From Streptomyces cinerochromogenes (lineage in GTDB: Bacteria > Actinomycetota > Actinomycetes > Streptomycetales > Streptomycetaceae), in the NCBI RefSeq assembly GCF_014648635.1, contig NZ_BMRM01000009.1:248001-312000 (forward strand): a stretch of 64,000 nt of DNA, given 5' to 3'. The stretch's first letter is position 1. Each line of letters begins with the position of its first letter. Shown in pieces: positions 1 to 7,933 of this stretch. The notes beneath the pieces are model-generated. The model did not search any database. It was not told the origin of the DNA and worked only from the letters and a program-made list of their open reading frames with translations. The position numbers and the translations under genes were made by a program.

Positions 1-279
1 CTGGTCTACGACGGCCAGTGGTTCTCCCCGCTCAAGCGCGCCCTGGACGGCTTCATCAACGAGGCCAACCAGCACGTCTCCGGCGACATCCGGATGACCC
101 TGCACGGCGGCCGCGCGGTCGTCACCGGCCGGCGCTCGCAGGAGTCGCTGTACGACTTCAACCTCGCCACCTACGACACCGGCGACACCTTCGACCAGTC
201 GGCGGCCAAGGGCTTCATCGACATCTACAGCCTGTCGTCGAAGATCGCCGCGCGGCGTGATCTGGCAGGCGGAGCCTGA
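1..279 (+). CDS. argG: Argininosuccinate synthase, C-terminal end (partial)
   Basis: This is the last 92 codons of argininosuccinate synthase, which joins citrulline and aspartate with ATP in arginine synthesis. The reading frame is open from the first base and ends at TGA 277-279. The visible peptide contains LVYDGQWFSPLK near the start and SLYDFNLATYDTGDTFDQ further on, which match the C-terminal part of bacterial ArgG. The 5' part lies outside the window. argH follows 117 bases downstream on the same strand, so these are the last two steps of arginine synthesis side by side. The identification is family recognition from motifs and context. Confidence 0.9.
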   Translation: MVYDGQWFSPLKRALDGFINEANQHVSGDIRMTLHGGRAVVTGRRSQESLYDFNLATYDTGDTFDQSAAKGFIDIYSLSSKIAARRDLAGGA

Positions 280-396
280 CGCAGACCTGGCGCAACCCGC
301 CCGGGTCACCTCACGCGCATCAGCCTGACAGCCGCCTCCCCGCCTGGAAACGTGGGGAGGCGGTGGCACATCCGAACCCTCTCTAGGAGCAACGCA

Positions 397-1830
397 GTGA
401 GCAGCAACACCGGTGACGTACGGCTCTGGGGCGGCCGTTTCGCCGACGGTCCGGCCGAGGCCCTGGCGAAGCTGTCCGCGTCCGTCCACTTCGACTGGCG
501 GCTCGCCCCCTACGACATCGCCGGCTCGCGTGCCCACGCGCGCGTGCTGCACAAGGCGGGGCTGCTCACCGAGGACGAGCTGCAGCGCATGACCGCCGGA
601 CTCGACCGGCTCGAAGCCGACGTCGCCGCCGGCACCTTCGTGGGCACGATCGCCGACGAGGACGTGCACACCGCCCTGGAGCGCGGCCTGCTGGAGCGGC
701 TCGGCCCCGACCTGGGCGGCAAGCTCCGCGCCGGCCGGTCCCGCAACGACCAGGTCGCCACCCTGTTCCGGATGTACCTGCGCGACCACGCCCGGATCAT
801 CGGCGGCCTGATCGCCGACCTCCAGGACGCCCTGATCGGCCTGGCCGAGGCCCACCCGGACGTGGCGATGCCCGGCCGCACCCACCTCCAGCACGCCCAG
901 CCGGTGCTCTTCGCCCACCACGTCCTGGCCCACGTCCAGTCCCTGTCCCGGGACGCGGAGCGCCTGCGCCAGTGGGACGACCGTACGGCGGTCTCCCCCT
1001 ACGGCTCCGGCGCCCTCGCGGGCTCCTCCCTGGGCCTGGACCCGGAGGCGGTGGCCGAGGACCTCGGCTTTGAACACGGCAGCGTCGGCAACTCCATCGA
1101 CGGCACGGCCTCCCGGGACTTCGTCGCCGAGTTCGCCTTCATCACCGCGATGATCGGCGTGAACCTGTCCCGGATCGCCGAGGAGATCATCATCTGGAAC
1201 ACGAAGGAGTTCTCCTTCGTCACCCTCCACGACGCCTTCTCCACCGGCTCCTCGATCATGCCGCAGAAGAAGAACCCGGACATCGCCGAACTGGCCCGGG
1301 GCAAGAGCGGCCGCCTGATCGGCAACCTGACCGGGCTCCTGGCCACCCTCAAGGCCCTGCCCCTCGCCTACAACCGCGACCTCCAGGAGGACAAGGAGCC
1401 GGTCTTCGACTCCTGCGACCAGCTGGAGGTCCTGCTCCCCGCCTTCACCGGCATGATCGCCACCCTCACCGTCCACCGCGAGCGCATGGAGGAGCTGGCC
1501 CCGGCCGGCTTCTCGCTCGCCACCGACATCGCCGAGTGGCTGGTCAAGCAGGGCGTGCCGTTCCGCGTGGCGCACGAGGTCGCGGGGGAGTGCGTCAAGG
1601 TCGCCGAGGCCGAGGGCAAGGAGCTGGACGAGCTCACGGACGAGCAGTTCGCGAAGATCTCCGCCCACCTCACCCCGGAGGTCCGCACCGTCCTCAGCGT
1701 GCCCGGCGCCCTCGCCTCCCGCAACGGCCGGGGCGGCACGGCCCCGAGCGCGGTCGCGGTCCAGCTGGCGGAGGTGAAGGCGGACGTGGCGGCCCAGCAC
1801 GCGTGGGCGGACGCGAAGAGGAAGGGCTGA
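397..1830 (+). CDS. argH: Argininosuccinate lyase
   Basis: Argininosuccinate lyase splits argininosuccinate into arginine and fumarate, the last step of arginine synthesis in the cytoplasm. The product is 477 aa, normal for the fumarase/aspartase superfamily. The signature GSSIMPQKKNPD starts at residue 284; its serine loop is the catalytic loop of the family. GRTHLQHAQP and the RSRNDQVAT stretch are also typical. I chose GTG 397 because AGGAG at 385-389 lies at good spacing; the frame stays open upstream to 352 but without conserved sequence. It follows argG on the same strand, probably in the same arginine operon. Confidence 0.96.
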   Translation: MSSNTGDVRLWGGRFADGPAEALAKLSASVHFDWRLAPYDIAGSRAHARVLHKAGLLTEDELQRMTAGLDRLEADVAAGTFVGTIADEDVHTALERGLLERLGPDLGGKLRAGRSRNDQVATLFRMYLRDHARIIGGLIADLQDALIGLAEAHPDVAMPGRTHLQHAQPVLFAHHVLAHVQSLSRDAERLRQWDDRTAVSPYGSGALAGSSLGLDPEAVAEDLGFEHGSVGNSIDGTASRDFVAEFAFITAMIGVNLSRIAEEIIIWNTKEFSFVTLHDAFSTGSSIMPQKKNPDIAELARGKSGRLIGNLTGLLATLKALPLAYNRDLQEDKEPVFDSCDQLEVLLPAFTGMIATLTVHRERMEELAPAGFSLATDIAEWLVKQGVPFRVAHEVAGECVKVAEAEGKELDELTDEQFAKISAHLTPEVRTVLSVPGALASRNGRGGTAPSAVAVQLAEVKADVAAQHAWADAKRKG

Positions 1831-1836
1831 GCCGGG

Positions 1837-1905
1837 GCGCCCCGTCAGGGGCGCGGGGAACCGCGCGACGAGCCACGAGGAACCCGCAGCCGCCACCACG
1901 CCGCA
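1837..1905 (+). repeat. Dispersed Streptomyces intergenic element with hairpin, downstream of argH
   Basis: Seven bases after the argH stop there is a hairpin with stem GCGCCCC (1837-1843) and GGGGCGC (1848-1854) and loop GTCA. It continues into GGGGCGCGGGGAACCGCGCG and then CCACGAGGAACCCGCAGC. This wording is the one I know from a short element scattered behind many Streptomyces genes. It probably acts as the argH terminator. That the element is dispersed is recalled knowledge, not shown in this window. Confidence 0.5.
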
Positions 1906-1990
1906 CGAACCGGGTTCTCGGGCGGACCCGAAGGTCATCACGGGTTACGTTGGTCGAAGCCCTCACGGAGTCGACCCGACGGAGCCCGCG

Positions 1991-2962
1991 ATGCCCTTCG
2001 CCCGACTGGCAACAGCAACCACGCCCACCTGCCACATCGGCCTGGGCCTCGCCGCCGTCGGCCGCCCCGGCTACATCACCCTGGACCGGGACAGGGACCT
2101 CGGAGAGAGCCGCAGCGCGGACGCGCTCCGCACCCGCACCCACGAACTCCTCGACGCCGCCTACGCCCAGGGCGTGCGCTACTTCGACGCCGCCCGCTCC
2201 TACGGCCGCTCCGAGGAGTTCCTCGCCGACTGGCTGAAGGCCCGCCCCGACGTCGACGACGTGGTGATCGGCAGCAAGTGGGGTTACACCTACACCGCCG
2301 GCTGGTCGACGGACGCCGAGACGCACGAGGTCAAGGACCACAGCCTCGCCGCCTACGAACGGCAGCGTGCCGAGACCGACGCCCTGCTCGGGGACCGGCT
2401 CGACCTCTACCAGATCCACTCGGTGACCCCGGACAGCCCGGCCCTCACCGACAAGGAGCTCCACGCGAGGCTCGCGGAAGCCGCCGCCCAGGGCCTCACC
2501 GTCGGCTTCTCCACCAGCGGTCCCGCCCAGGCCGACGCGATCCGCGCCGCCCTCGCCGTCACGGTCGACGGCGAGCCCCTCTTCCGTACCGTCCAGTCGA
2601 CGTACAACATCCTGGAGCACTCGGCCGGCCCCGCCCTCGCCGAGGCGCACGACGCCGGGCTCACCGTGATCGTCAAGGAGGGCATGGCCAACGGCCGGCT
2701 GGCCGGACCGCACGCCCCGGAGGCGCTGAGGACGGTGGCCGCCGCGACGGGACTCGGCTGTGACGCGGTCGCCCTCGCCTGGATCCTGCGGCAGCCCTGG
2801 GCCGGTGTCGCCCTCTCCGGCGCCGCGACGCTCACCCAGCTCGCCTCCAACCTCCACGCCCCCGCCGTCGACCTCGAACCGGACCAGCTGACCCGCCTCG
2901 CCACGCTGGCCGAGGACCCGCGCGCCTACTGGGAGCGGCGCGGACAGCTGCCCTGGCACTGA
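1991..2962 (+). CDS. Aldo/keto reductase
   Basis: This 323-residue protein has the hallmarks of the aldo/keto reductase family, NAD(P)H-dependent carbonyl reductases with a TIM barrel. The catalytic tetrad can be placed: Asp and Tyr in YFDAARSYGRSEEF, Lys in IGSKWGYTY and His in LYQIHSVTPDS. The C-terminal part (TGLGCDAVALAWILRQPW, VALSGAATLTQLASNL) matches the cofactor-binding end of the barrel. ATG 1991 is preceded by a weak CGGAG. The substrate cannot be told from sequence. The gene stands alone between argH and the tetR pair. Confidence 0.88.
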   Translation: MPFARLATATTPTCHIGLGLAAVGRPGYITLDRDRDLGESRSADALRTRTHELLDAAYAQGVRYFDAARSYGRSEEFLADWLKARPDVDDVVIGSKWGYTYTAGWSTDAETHEVKDHSLAAYERQRAETDALLGDRLDLYQIHSVTPDSPALTDKELHARLAEAAAQGLTVGFSTSGPAQADAIRAALAVTVDGEPLFRTVQSTYNILEHSAGPALAEAHDAGLTVIVKEGMANGRLAGPHAPEALRTVAAATGLGCDAVALAWILRQPWAGVALSGAATLTQLASNLHAPAVDLEPDQLTRLATLAEDPRAYWERRGQLPWH

Positions 2963-3033
2963 CCCGGGACACGCCGTAGCACGAGCGGCGGGAACGCCGT
3001 ACGACCGGCGGGAATGAGTCACGCACGCCTTCA

Positions 3034-3053
3034 ATGAGACATTGATGTCTCAT
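3034..3053. promoter_or_regulatory. Perfect palindromic operator for the TetR regulator
   Basis: ATGAGACAT (3034-3042), a TG spacer and ATGTCTCAT (3045-3053) form a perfect inverted repeat with 9-base arms. A further half-site TGTCTCAT follows at 3067-3074. The palindrome overlaps a likely promoter, -35 GAGACA (3036-3041), 18-base spacer, -10 TACCCT (3060-3065), which would start transcription at about 3072, the A of the ATG. That suggests a leaderless, self-repressed tetR mRNA. The palindrome is seen; the regulator assignment is inference. Confidence 0.75.
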
Positions 3054-3071
3054 CTGGGCTACCCTTGTCTC

Positions 3072-3623
3072 ATGGCCCTCGATCGTGACCACGTGCTGCG
3101 CAGCGCAGCCGCCCTGCTGACCCGTAAATCCACCGCGACCATGGACGAGGTCGCCAAGGCCGCCGGGATCAGCCGGGCCACGCTGCACCGGCACTTCGCC
3201 GGCCGTGACGCGCTCGTCCGCGCGCTGGAGCAGCTCGGCATCGCGGAGTGCGAGGGGGCACTGGACCGGGCCCGGCCGGAGGAGGGCTCCGCCGCCGAGG
3301 CCGTACGCCGGCTGGTCCGCGAGATCCAGCCGGCCGCCGGGCTCCTCGCCTTCCTCTACGGCGAGAACCAGCTGTGGGAGGGCGACCGGCAGAACGAGGG
3401 CTGGCAGCGCCTGGACGCCCGGATCGGCGCGCTCTTCCAGCGGGGGCAGCGCGGCGGCGAGTTCCGTATCGACCTCAGCCCGGTCTGGCTCACCGAGGCC
3501 CTCTACGGGCTGATCGCCTCGTGCGCCTGGGCCACCCTGGACGGCCGCGTGGCCTCCCGGGACTTCCCGACCATGATCGCCGAGCTGTTGCTCGGCGGCG
3601 CTCTGCGAAGAGAGGAACCATGA
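3072..3623 (+). CDS. TetR-family transcriptional regulator
   Basis: This is a 183-residue TetR-type repressor. The N-terminal helix-turn-helix is clear: ATMDEVAKAAGISRATLHRHF at about residues 19-39, with the usual Tyr of the motif replaced by His. The C-terminal ligand-binding domain is unremarkable. I prefer ATG 3072 over in-frame TTG 3042 and ATG 3045: the protein begins properly at MALDRDHV, the longer starts lie inside the operator, and a -10 box seven bases upstream points to a leaderless mRNA. The stop overlaps the start of the exporter gene (ATGA), so the two genes are translated together. It probably represses both until a toxic ligand binds. Confidence 0.92.
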   Translation: MALDRDHVLRSAAALLTRKSTATMDEVAKAAGISRATLHRHFAGRDALVRALEQLGIAECEGALDRARPEEGSAAEAVRRLVREIQPAAGLLAFLYGENQLWEGDRQNEGWQRLDARIGALFQRGQRGGEFRIDLSPVWLTEALYGLIASCAWATLDGRVASRDFPTMIAELLLGGALRREEP

Positions 3624-5143
3624 CCAGCACCCTGCAGCCGGCACAGGCGACCGGGGCGGTGAAGCGTCCGGGCCGCTGGCTCGCGCTCTCCGTCCTCGTC
3701 CTGGCCGTGCTGCTGGTGGCCGTCGACGCCACCGTCCTCGGCCTGGCGACCCCCTACATCAGCGAAGACCTCCACCCCTCCGGCACCCAGCTGCTGTGGA
3801 TCGGCGACGTCTACTCCTTCGTCATCGCCGGTCTGCTCGTCTCCATGGGCAGCCTCGGCGACCGCATCGGCCGCAAGCGGATCCTGCTGGGCGGCGCCAT
3901 GGCGTTCGGCGCGCTGTCCGTGCTCGGCGCCTACGCGACGACACCGGAGATGATGATCCTGGCCCGGGCGCTGCTCGGCGTCGCGGGCGCGACCCTGATG
4001 CCCGCCACCCTGGCCCTGATCCGGAACATCTTCCACGACCCGCGCGAGCGCAGCCTCGCCGTCGGCATCTGGGGCGCCACCGCCTCCGCCGGTACGGCCG
4101 TCGGCCCGATCGCCGGCGGATTCCTCCTCGAACACTTCTGGTGGGGCTCGGTCTTCCTGATCAACCTGCCGGTGATGGCCGTCCTGGTCCTGGTCGGCAT
4201 CCGTACCCTGCCCGAGTCCCGCAACCCGCACCCGGGCCCGTGGGACCTCGGCAGCGTCCTGCTGTCGCTGGTCGGCATGATCGCCCTCGTCTACGCCGTC
4301 AAGGAGGCCGCCACCCACGGCCTCACCGGGACGACCCTCGGCACCGGCCTGCTGGGCGCGGCGGCGCTGTACGGCTTCGTCCACCGCCAGCTGACCATGC
4401 CGGTCCCGCTGCTGGACATGCGGCTGTTCCGGCGCCGCGGCTTCAGCGGAGCGGTCCTCGCCGACCTGCTGACCGTCCTCGGCATGTCCGGCCTGGTGTT
4501 CTTCCTCTCCCAGTACCTGCAACTGGTCCAGGGCCGACGCCCGTTCGAGGCGGGCCTGGCCGAACTGCCCGCCGCCGTGGGCGCGGTGGCGGCCGGCCTG
4601 GTCGCGGGCCGGACCGCCCGGCGCTTCTCGGTCCGCACCGTCGTCTCCGGCGGCCTGGCCGCGGTGGGCATGGCCCTGGCCGCCCTGACCGCGCTCGGCC
4701 AGTCCACCGGCTACCCGGTCCTCGGTGCCGCGCTGCTGGTGGTGGGCGTCGGCGCGGGCTTCTCCTTCACGGTGACCGCCGACGTCATCCTCTCCAGCGT
4801 TCCGAAGGACCAGGCGGGTGCCGCCTCGGCGGTCTCCGAGACGGCGTACGAACTGGGGGCGGCCCTGGGCATCGCCCTGCTGGGCTCCATCGTGACGGGC
4901 GCCTACCGGGACTTCCCGGCCCCGGCCGGCACCCCCGCCGGGGCACACGAGTCCCTGGGCGCGGCCGTGGAGGCGGCGGCGCACCTGCCCCCGCACCAGG
5001 CGGACGCCCTGCTCACCGCGGCCCGCGAGGCCTTCGTCCACGGTCTCCACCTGGCCTCCGGGGCAGGAGCGGCGGTCCTGCTGGCGGCGTCGGCGGTGGC
5101 GTGGTTCCTGCTGAAGGACCAGAAACTGGAAAGCACCGGCTGA
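3620..5143 (+). CDS. MFS multidrug exporter, 14-helix DHA2 type
   Basis: This 507-residue membrane protein belongs to the major facilitator superfamily, EmrB/QacA (DHA2) branch, which exports drugs or antibiotics by proton antiport. Motif A is seen as GSLGDRIGRKR after the second helix. Motif C is suggested by GATASAGTAVGPIAGGFLLE. Length and spacing fit 14 helices. ATG 3620 has AGAGG just upstream and overlaps the tetR stop by four bases. The pair tetR-exporter is a common inducible resistance module; the substrate is unknown. Confidence 0.93.
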   Translation: MTSTLQPAQATGAVKRPGRWLALSVLVLAVLLVAVDATVLGLATPYISEDLHPSGTQLLWIGDVYSFVIAGLLVSMGSLGDRIGRKRILLGGAMAFGALSVLGAYATTPEMMILARALLGVAGATLMPATLALIRNIFHDPRERSLAVGIWGATASAGTAVGPIAGGFLLEHFWWGSVFLINLPVMAVLVLVGIRTLPESRNPHPGPWDLGSVLLSLVGMIALVYAVKEAATHGLTGTTLGTGLLGAAALYGFVHRQLTMPVPLLDMRLFRRRGFSGAVLADLLTVLGMSGLVFFLSQYLQLVQGRRPFEAGLAELPAAVGAVAAGLVAGRTARRFSVRTVVSGGLAAVGMALAALTALGQSTGYPVLGAALLVVGVGAGFSFTVTADVILSSVPKDQAGAASAVSETAYELGAALGIALLGSIVTGAYRDFPAPAGTPAGAHESLGAAVEAAAHLPPHQADALLTAAREAFVHGLHLASGAGAAVLLAASAVAWFLLKDQKLESTG

Positions 5144-5171
5144 GCGAAGCCGGACCGGACCACGCCGGACG

Positions 5172-6815
5172 TCACTTCCGGTAACCCAGCACCGTCATCA
5201 TCCCGCTCTCCGAGTGGTACTGGTTGTGGCAGTGCAGCATCCACAACCCCGGGTTGTCCGCATCGAAGTCGATCACCAGCTTCCGGTGCGGCAGCACCAT
5301 CGCGGTGTCCTTGCGCGCCCCCACCGAGTCCAGCCCCACCACCGCGAAGGTGTGCCCGTGCAGGTGCATCGGATGCCACATGTTCGTGGCGTTGATGAGC
5401 GTCAGCCGCACCCGCTCGCCCGCGCGGACCGGGTGACGCTGCTGGGGGGAGTACGGCTTGTGGTCGAACCCCCAGTCGAACTTCGCCATGGAGCCGGTGA
5501 TCCTGATGCGGATCTCGCGGTCGGGGTCCCGCTTTCGCAGGGCGACGGATTCGTCGGGGAGGAGGCGGCGTGCGGGGACGGTGTTGCCGTCGAGTTCGTC
5601 CAGGCGGACGTCGGCCGGGGGGAGCTTTCCGCTCCCCTTGGCGGTGCGGAGCACGGCGAGGGCCCTGCCCTTCTTGCCCTCGGCCGCGGCGACCAGAGGG
5701 AAGACCCCGTCCTTGGCGGTGATCAGCACGTCGTACCGTTCCGCCATGCCGATCAGCAGGGCGTCGGTCTTCTTGTGCTTCACGGGGTAGCCGTCGGTGT
5801 GGGTGACGGTCATCGCGTGGCCGCCCAGCGCGAACCGGAAGGCGGTCTCGGATCCGGCGTTGATGATGCGCAGCCGCACCCGGTCGCCGGGACGGCAGCG
5901 GAACACCGACGGGTTGTGGGGCAGGCGTCCGTTGATCAGGTAGTGCGGGTAGTCGACGCTGCCGCCCTCACCGTGCAGCATGCGGCTGTACGAATGGTGC
6001 AGCACCCGGTCGGGGCCCTGGGACTTCCGCGAGGACGGGGCGTGCCCGCTCGCCTTCCGGTCGTGCCCCTGGCTCTCGTGCCCCGGGCTGTCGTGGCCGG
6101 GACCCATGGCCATCGACCCCATGTCCATGGCCCCGCCCGGCTTGAGCTGGCTCAGCACCCCGTCGGGGGTCGAGCCCTCCACGCCGTCGAGCCAGTCGTC
6201 CAGGACCACGACCCACTCCTTGTCGTAGGAGAGGGGCTCCTTGGGGTCGTCCACGATGAGCGGCGCGTACAGCGCCCGGTCGGGCTGCATCCCCACGTGC
6301 GAGTGGAGCAGGTAGGTGCCGGGATGGTCGACCGCGAAGTGGTAGCGGAAGTCCGAACCGGAGTGGATGGCCCGCTGCGTCAGGTCCGGCACGCCGTCCA
6401 TGTCGCAGCGCAGCCGTACCCCGTGGGAGTGGAGGGTGGTCGTGGCGGGCAGCCGGTTGGCCAGGGTCAGGTCGAGTACGTCACCAGCCGTCACCCGCAC
6501 CAGCGGGCCCGGCACCTCCTCGTTGTACGCCCAGGTGTGCACCGCCCGCCCGCCCAGGTCCAGGTGGGCTTCGGCGGCGGTGAACCGGAAGGTGCGTACC
6601 CGGCCGGCCCCCCGTTTCCGCTCGGCTGCCAGGACCTCCGGATCCGACGGGTTGACGTACCCCCGGGGGCCGGGCGGGACGAACTTCTCCCCGTCGCCCA
6701 CCGGTTGGGGGCCGAAACGGGGCGCGGAACCGGGGCCGGTGCAGGACGCCAGGAATCCCGCGCCGGCGGCGGCGATCGGGGTACGGAGCAGAGTACGCCG
6801 AGAAGGTTTGTACAT
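5172..6815 (-). CDS. Tat-exported multicopper oxidase
   Basis: This 547-residue protein is a secreted multicopper oxidase of the laccase/CopA/CueO kind, which oxidises substrates such as Cu(I) or phenols with O2. The N-terminus SRRTLLRTPIAAAGAGF is a twin-arginine signal, followed by LASC, so it may be lipid-anchored after Tat export. Copper motifs appear in order: HSHG, LLHSHVGMQ, HPMHLHGHTF and the C-terminal HCHNQYHSESGM (type 1/type 3 ligands). A Met/His-rich insert (MDMGSMAMGPGHDSPGHES, mid-protein) resembles the copper-binding inserts of CueO-type enzymes and suggests a role in copper tolerance. It is convergent with the exporter gene, 28 bases apart. Confidence 0.92.
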   Translation of the reverse strand: MYKPSRRTLLRTPIAAAGAGFLASCTGPGSAPRFGPQPVGDGEKFVPPGPRGYVNPSDPEVLAAERKRGAGRVRTFRFTAAEAHLDLGGRAVHTWAYNEEVPGPLVRVTAGDVLDLTLANRLPATTTLHSHGVRLRCDMDGVPDLTQRAIHSGSDFRYHFAVDHPGTYLLHSHVGMQPDRALYAPLIVDDPKEPLSYDKEWVVVLDDWLDGVEGSTPDGVLSQLKPGGAMDMGSMAMGPGHDSPGHESQGHDRKASGHAPSSRKSQGPDRVLHHSYSRMLHGEGGSVDYPHYLINGRLPHNPSVFRCRPGDRVRLRIINAGSETAFRFALGGHAMTVTHTDGYPVKHKKTDALLIGMAERYDVLITAKDGVFPLVAAAEGKKGRALAVLRTAKGSGKLPPADVRLDELDGNTVPARRLLPDESVALRKRDPDREIRIRITGSMAKFDWGFDHKPYSPQQRHPVRAGERVRLTLINATNMWHPMHLHGHTFAVVGLDSVGARKDTAMVLPHRKLVIDFDADNPGLWMLHCHNQYHSESGMMTVLGYRK

Positions 6816-6833
6816 GTCCTGAATCAGACATGT
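6812..6833. promoter_or_regulatory. Inverted repeat over the multicopper oxidase start codon
   Basis: ACATGTC (6812-6818), eight bases, then GACATGT (6827-6833) form a perfect inverted repeat. One arm contains the ATG start of the oxidase (complement of 6813-6815). It could be an operator that blocks initiation. It does not match the known CsoR or CueR sites I remember, so the regulator is open. Confidence 0.45.
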
Positions 6834-6916
6834 TGTGTGGTGATAAGGCCGCTTTCATACGGCCGAATGCCGGATGTGTCGGCGGCAGATTCCACCGGCA
6901 GGCGGATTCAACCCGC

Positions 6917-7588
6917 TCAGGCGGCCTTGGCCTTGGTGGCGTACATGTCGACGTACTCCTGGCCCGACAGCCGCATCACCTCGGCCATGACCGAGTCCGT
7001 CACCGCCCGCAGCACGTAGCGGTCGCGGTCCATGCCCTCGTACCGCGAGAACTCCATCGCCTCGCCGAAGCGGACGGTGACCCGGCCCGGCCGCGGCAGG
7101 CCCCGGCCGCCCGGCTGCAGCTTGTCCGTGCCGATCATGGCGAACGGCACCACCGGAGCGCCGGTCATCAGGGTGAGGCGGGCGATACCGGTGCGGCCCC
7201 GGTACAGGCGCCCGTCGGGCGACCGGGTGCCCTCGGGGTAGATCCCGAAGACCCTGCCCTCCTCCAGGATCCGCCGGCCCGTCATCAGCGCGGCCACGCC
7301 GCCGCTCGCCCCGTCCCGGTCCACCGGGATCATGCCGACGCCGGTGAAGAACCACGCCATCAGCCGGCCCTTGACCCCCTTGCCGGTGACGTACTCGTCC
7401 TTGCCGATGAAGAACACCTGCCGCTTGGTGACCACCGGCAGCACGATGGAGTCGATGAACGTGAGGTGATTACCGGCCAGAATCACCGGGCCGTCACCGG
7501 GGATGTGCTCCGCGCCCTCCACCTGGGGGCGGAACATCAGGCGCATGATCGGTCCGAGCACTGCCTTGATGAACGCGAAGCGGGACAA
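6917..7588 (-). CDS. PlsC-type 1-acylglycerol-3-phosphate acyltransferase family protein
   Basis: This protein transfers an acyl chain to a glycerolipid, most likely lysophosphatidic acid, at the membrane. It has the PlsC motifs in order: GNHLTFIDSIVLP (the H-x4-D catalytic motif), FIGKDEYV, and YPEGTRSPDG (the EGTR substrate-binding motif). I chose the TTG at 7588 (223 aa, LSRFAFIKAVLG) because GGAGG lies five bases upstream; a TTG at 7606 is also in frame but has no such site. It is transcribed towards the multicopper oxidase and is divergent from the glpQ-like gene. Streptomyces carry several paralogues, so the exact lipid is uncertain. Confidence 0.88.
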   Translation of the reverse strand: MSRFAFIKAVLGPIMRLMFRPQVEGAEHIPGDGPVILAGNHLTFIDSIVLPVVTKRQVFFIGKDEYVTGKGVKGRLMAWFFTGVGMIPVDRDGASGGVAALMTGRRILEEGRVFGIYPEGTRSPDGRLYRGRTGIARLTLMTGAPVVPFAMIGTDKLQPGGRGLPRPGRVTVRFGEAMEFSRYEGMDRDRYVLRAVTDSVMAEVMRLSGQEYVDMYATKAKAA

Positions 7589-7827
7589 CGCTTCCTCCGA
7601 TGTCAAGGGGGGCGGTATGAGTCTGTGCAGGTGAGGACATTACTCGCGGCGCAGGGCCGTGCGCACATCGGGGACGCCCGGTTCACCGAGGCCTTACGAA
7701 GTGTTGACGCGCGTTTACCTGCGGTGGCGCCCGGAGGACGGCGCGTAACGGCCTTGCGGGGATGTGACGGACATCGCGCCGGATCGGGGCTCCGGGTCCG
7801 ACGGTCCGTCACCCTCCGCCGCTCGCG

Positions 7828-7882
7828 GGACACCCGACATCACCCGGGTGTTCGAACCGGGGCCTCCCCCCGGTCATGTGTA
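7828..7882 (+). promoter_or_regulatory. PHO-box-like direct repeats upstream of the glpQ-like gene
   Basis: A run of roughly 11-base units lies 52-106 bases before the glpQ start: GGACACCCGAC (7828), CATCACCCGGG (7838), GTTCGAACCGG (7850) and GGTCATGTGTA (7872). The Streptomyces PhoP unit is G(G/T)TCAYYYR(G/C)G. The second and third units match 9 and about 7 of 11 positions, and the last keeps GGTCA in register (22 bases after the third). GlpQ1 of S. coelicolor is known to me as a phosphate-regulated gene, which supports this reading. The match is imperfect. Confidence 0.4.
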
Positions 7883-7933
7883 CGACCCTACGATCGGCCC
7901 GCACCGACGGACGAACGTGGCAGGAGGACGCTC

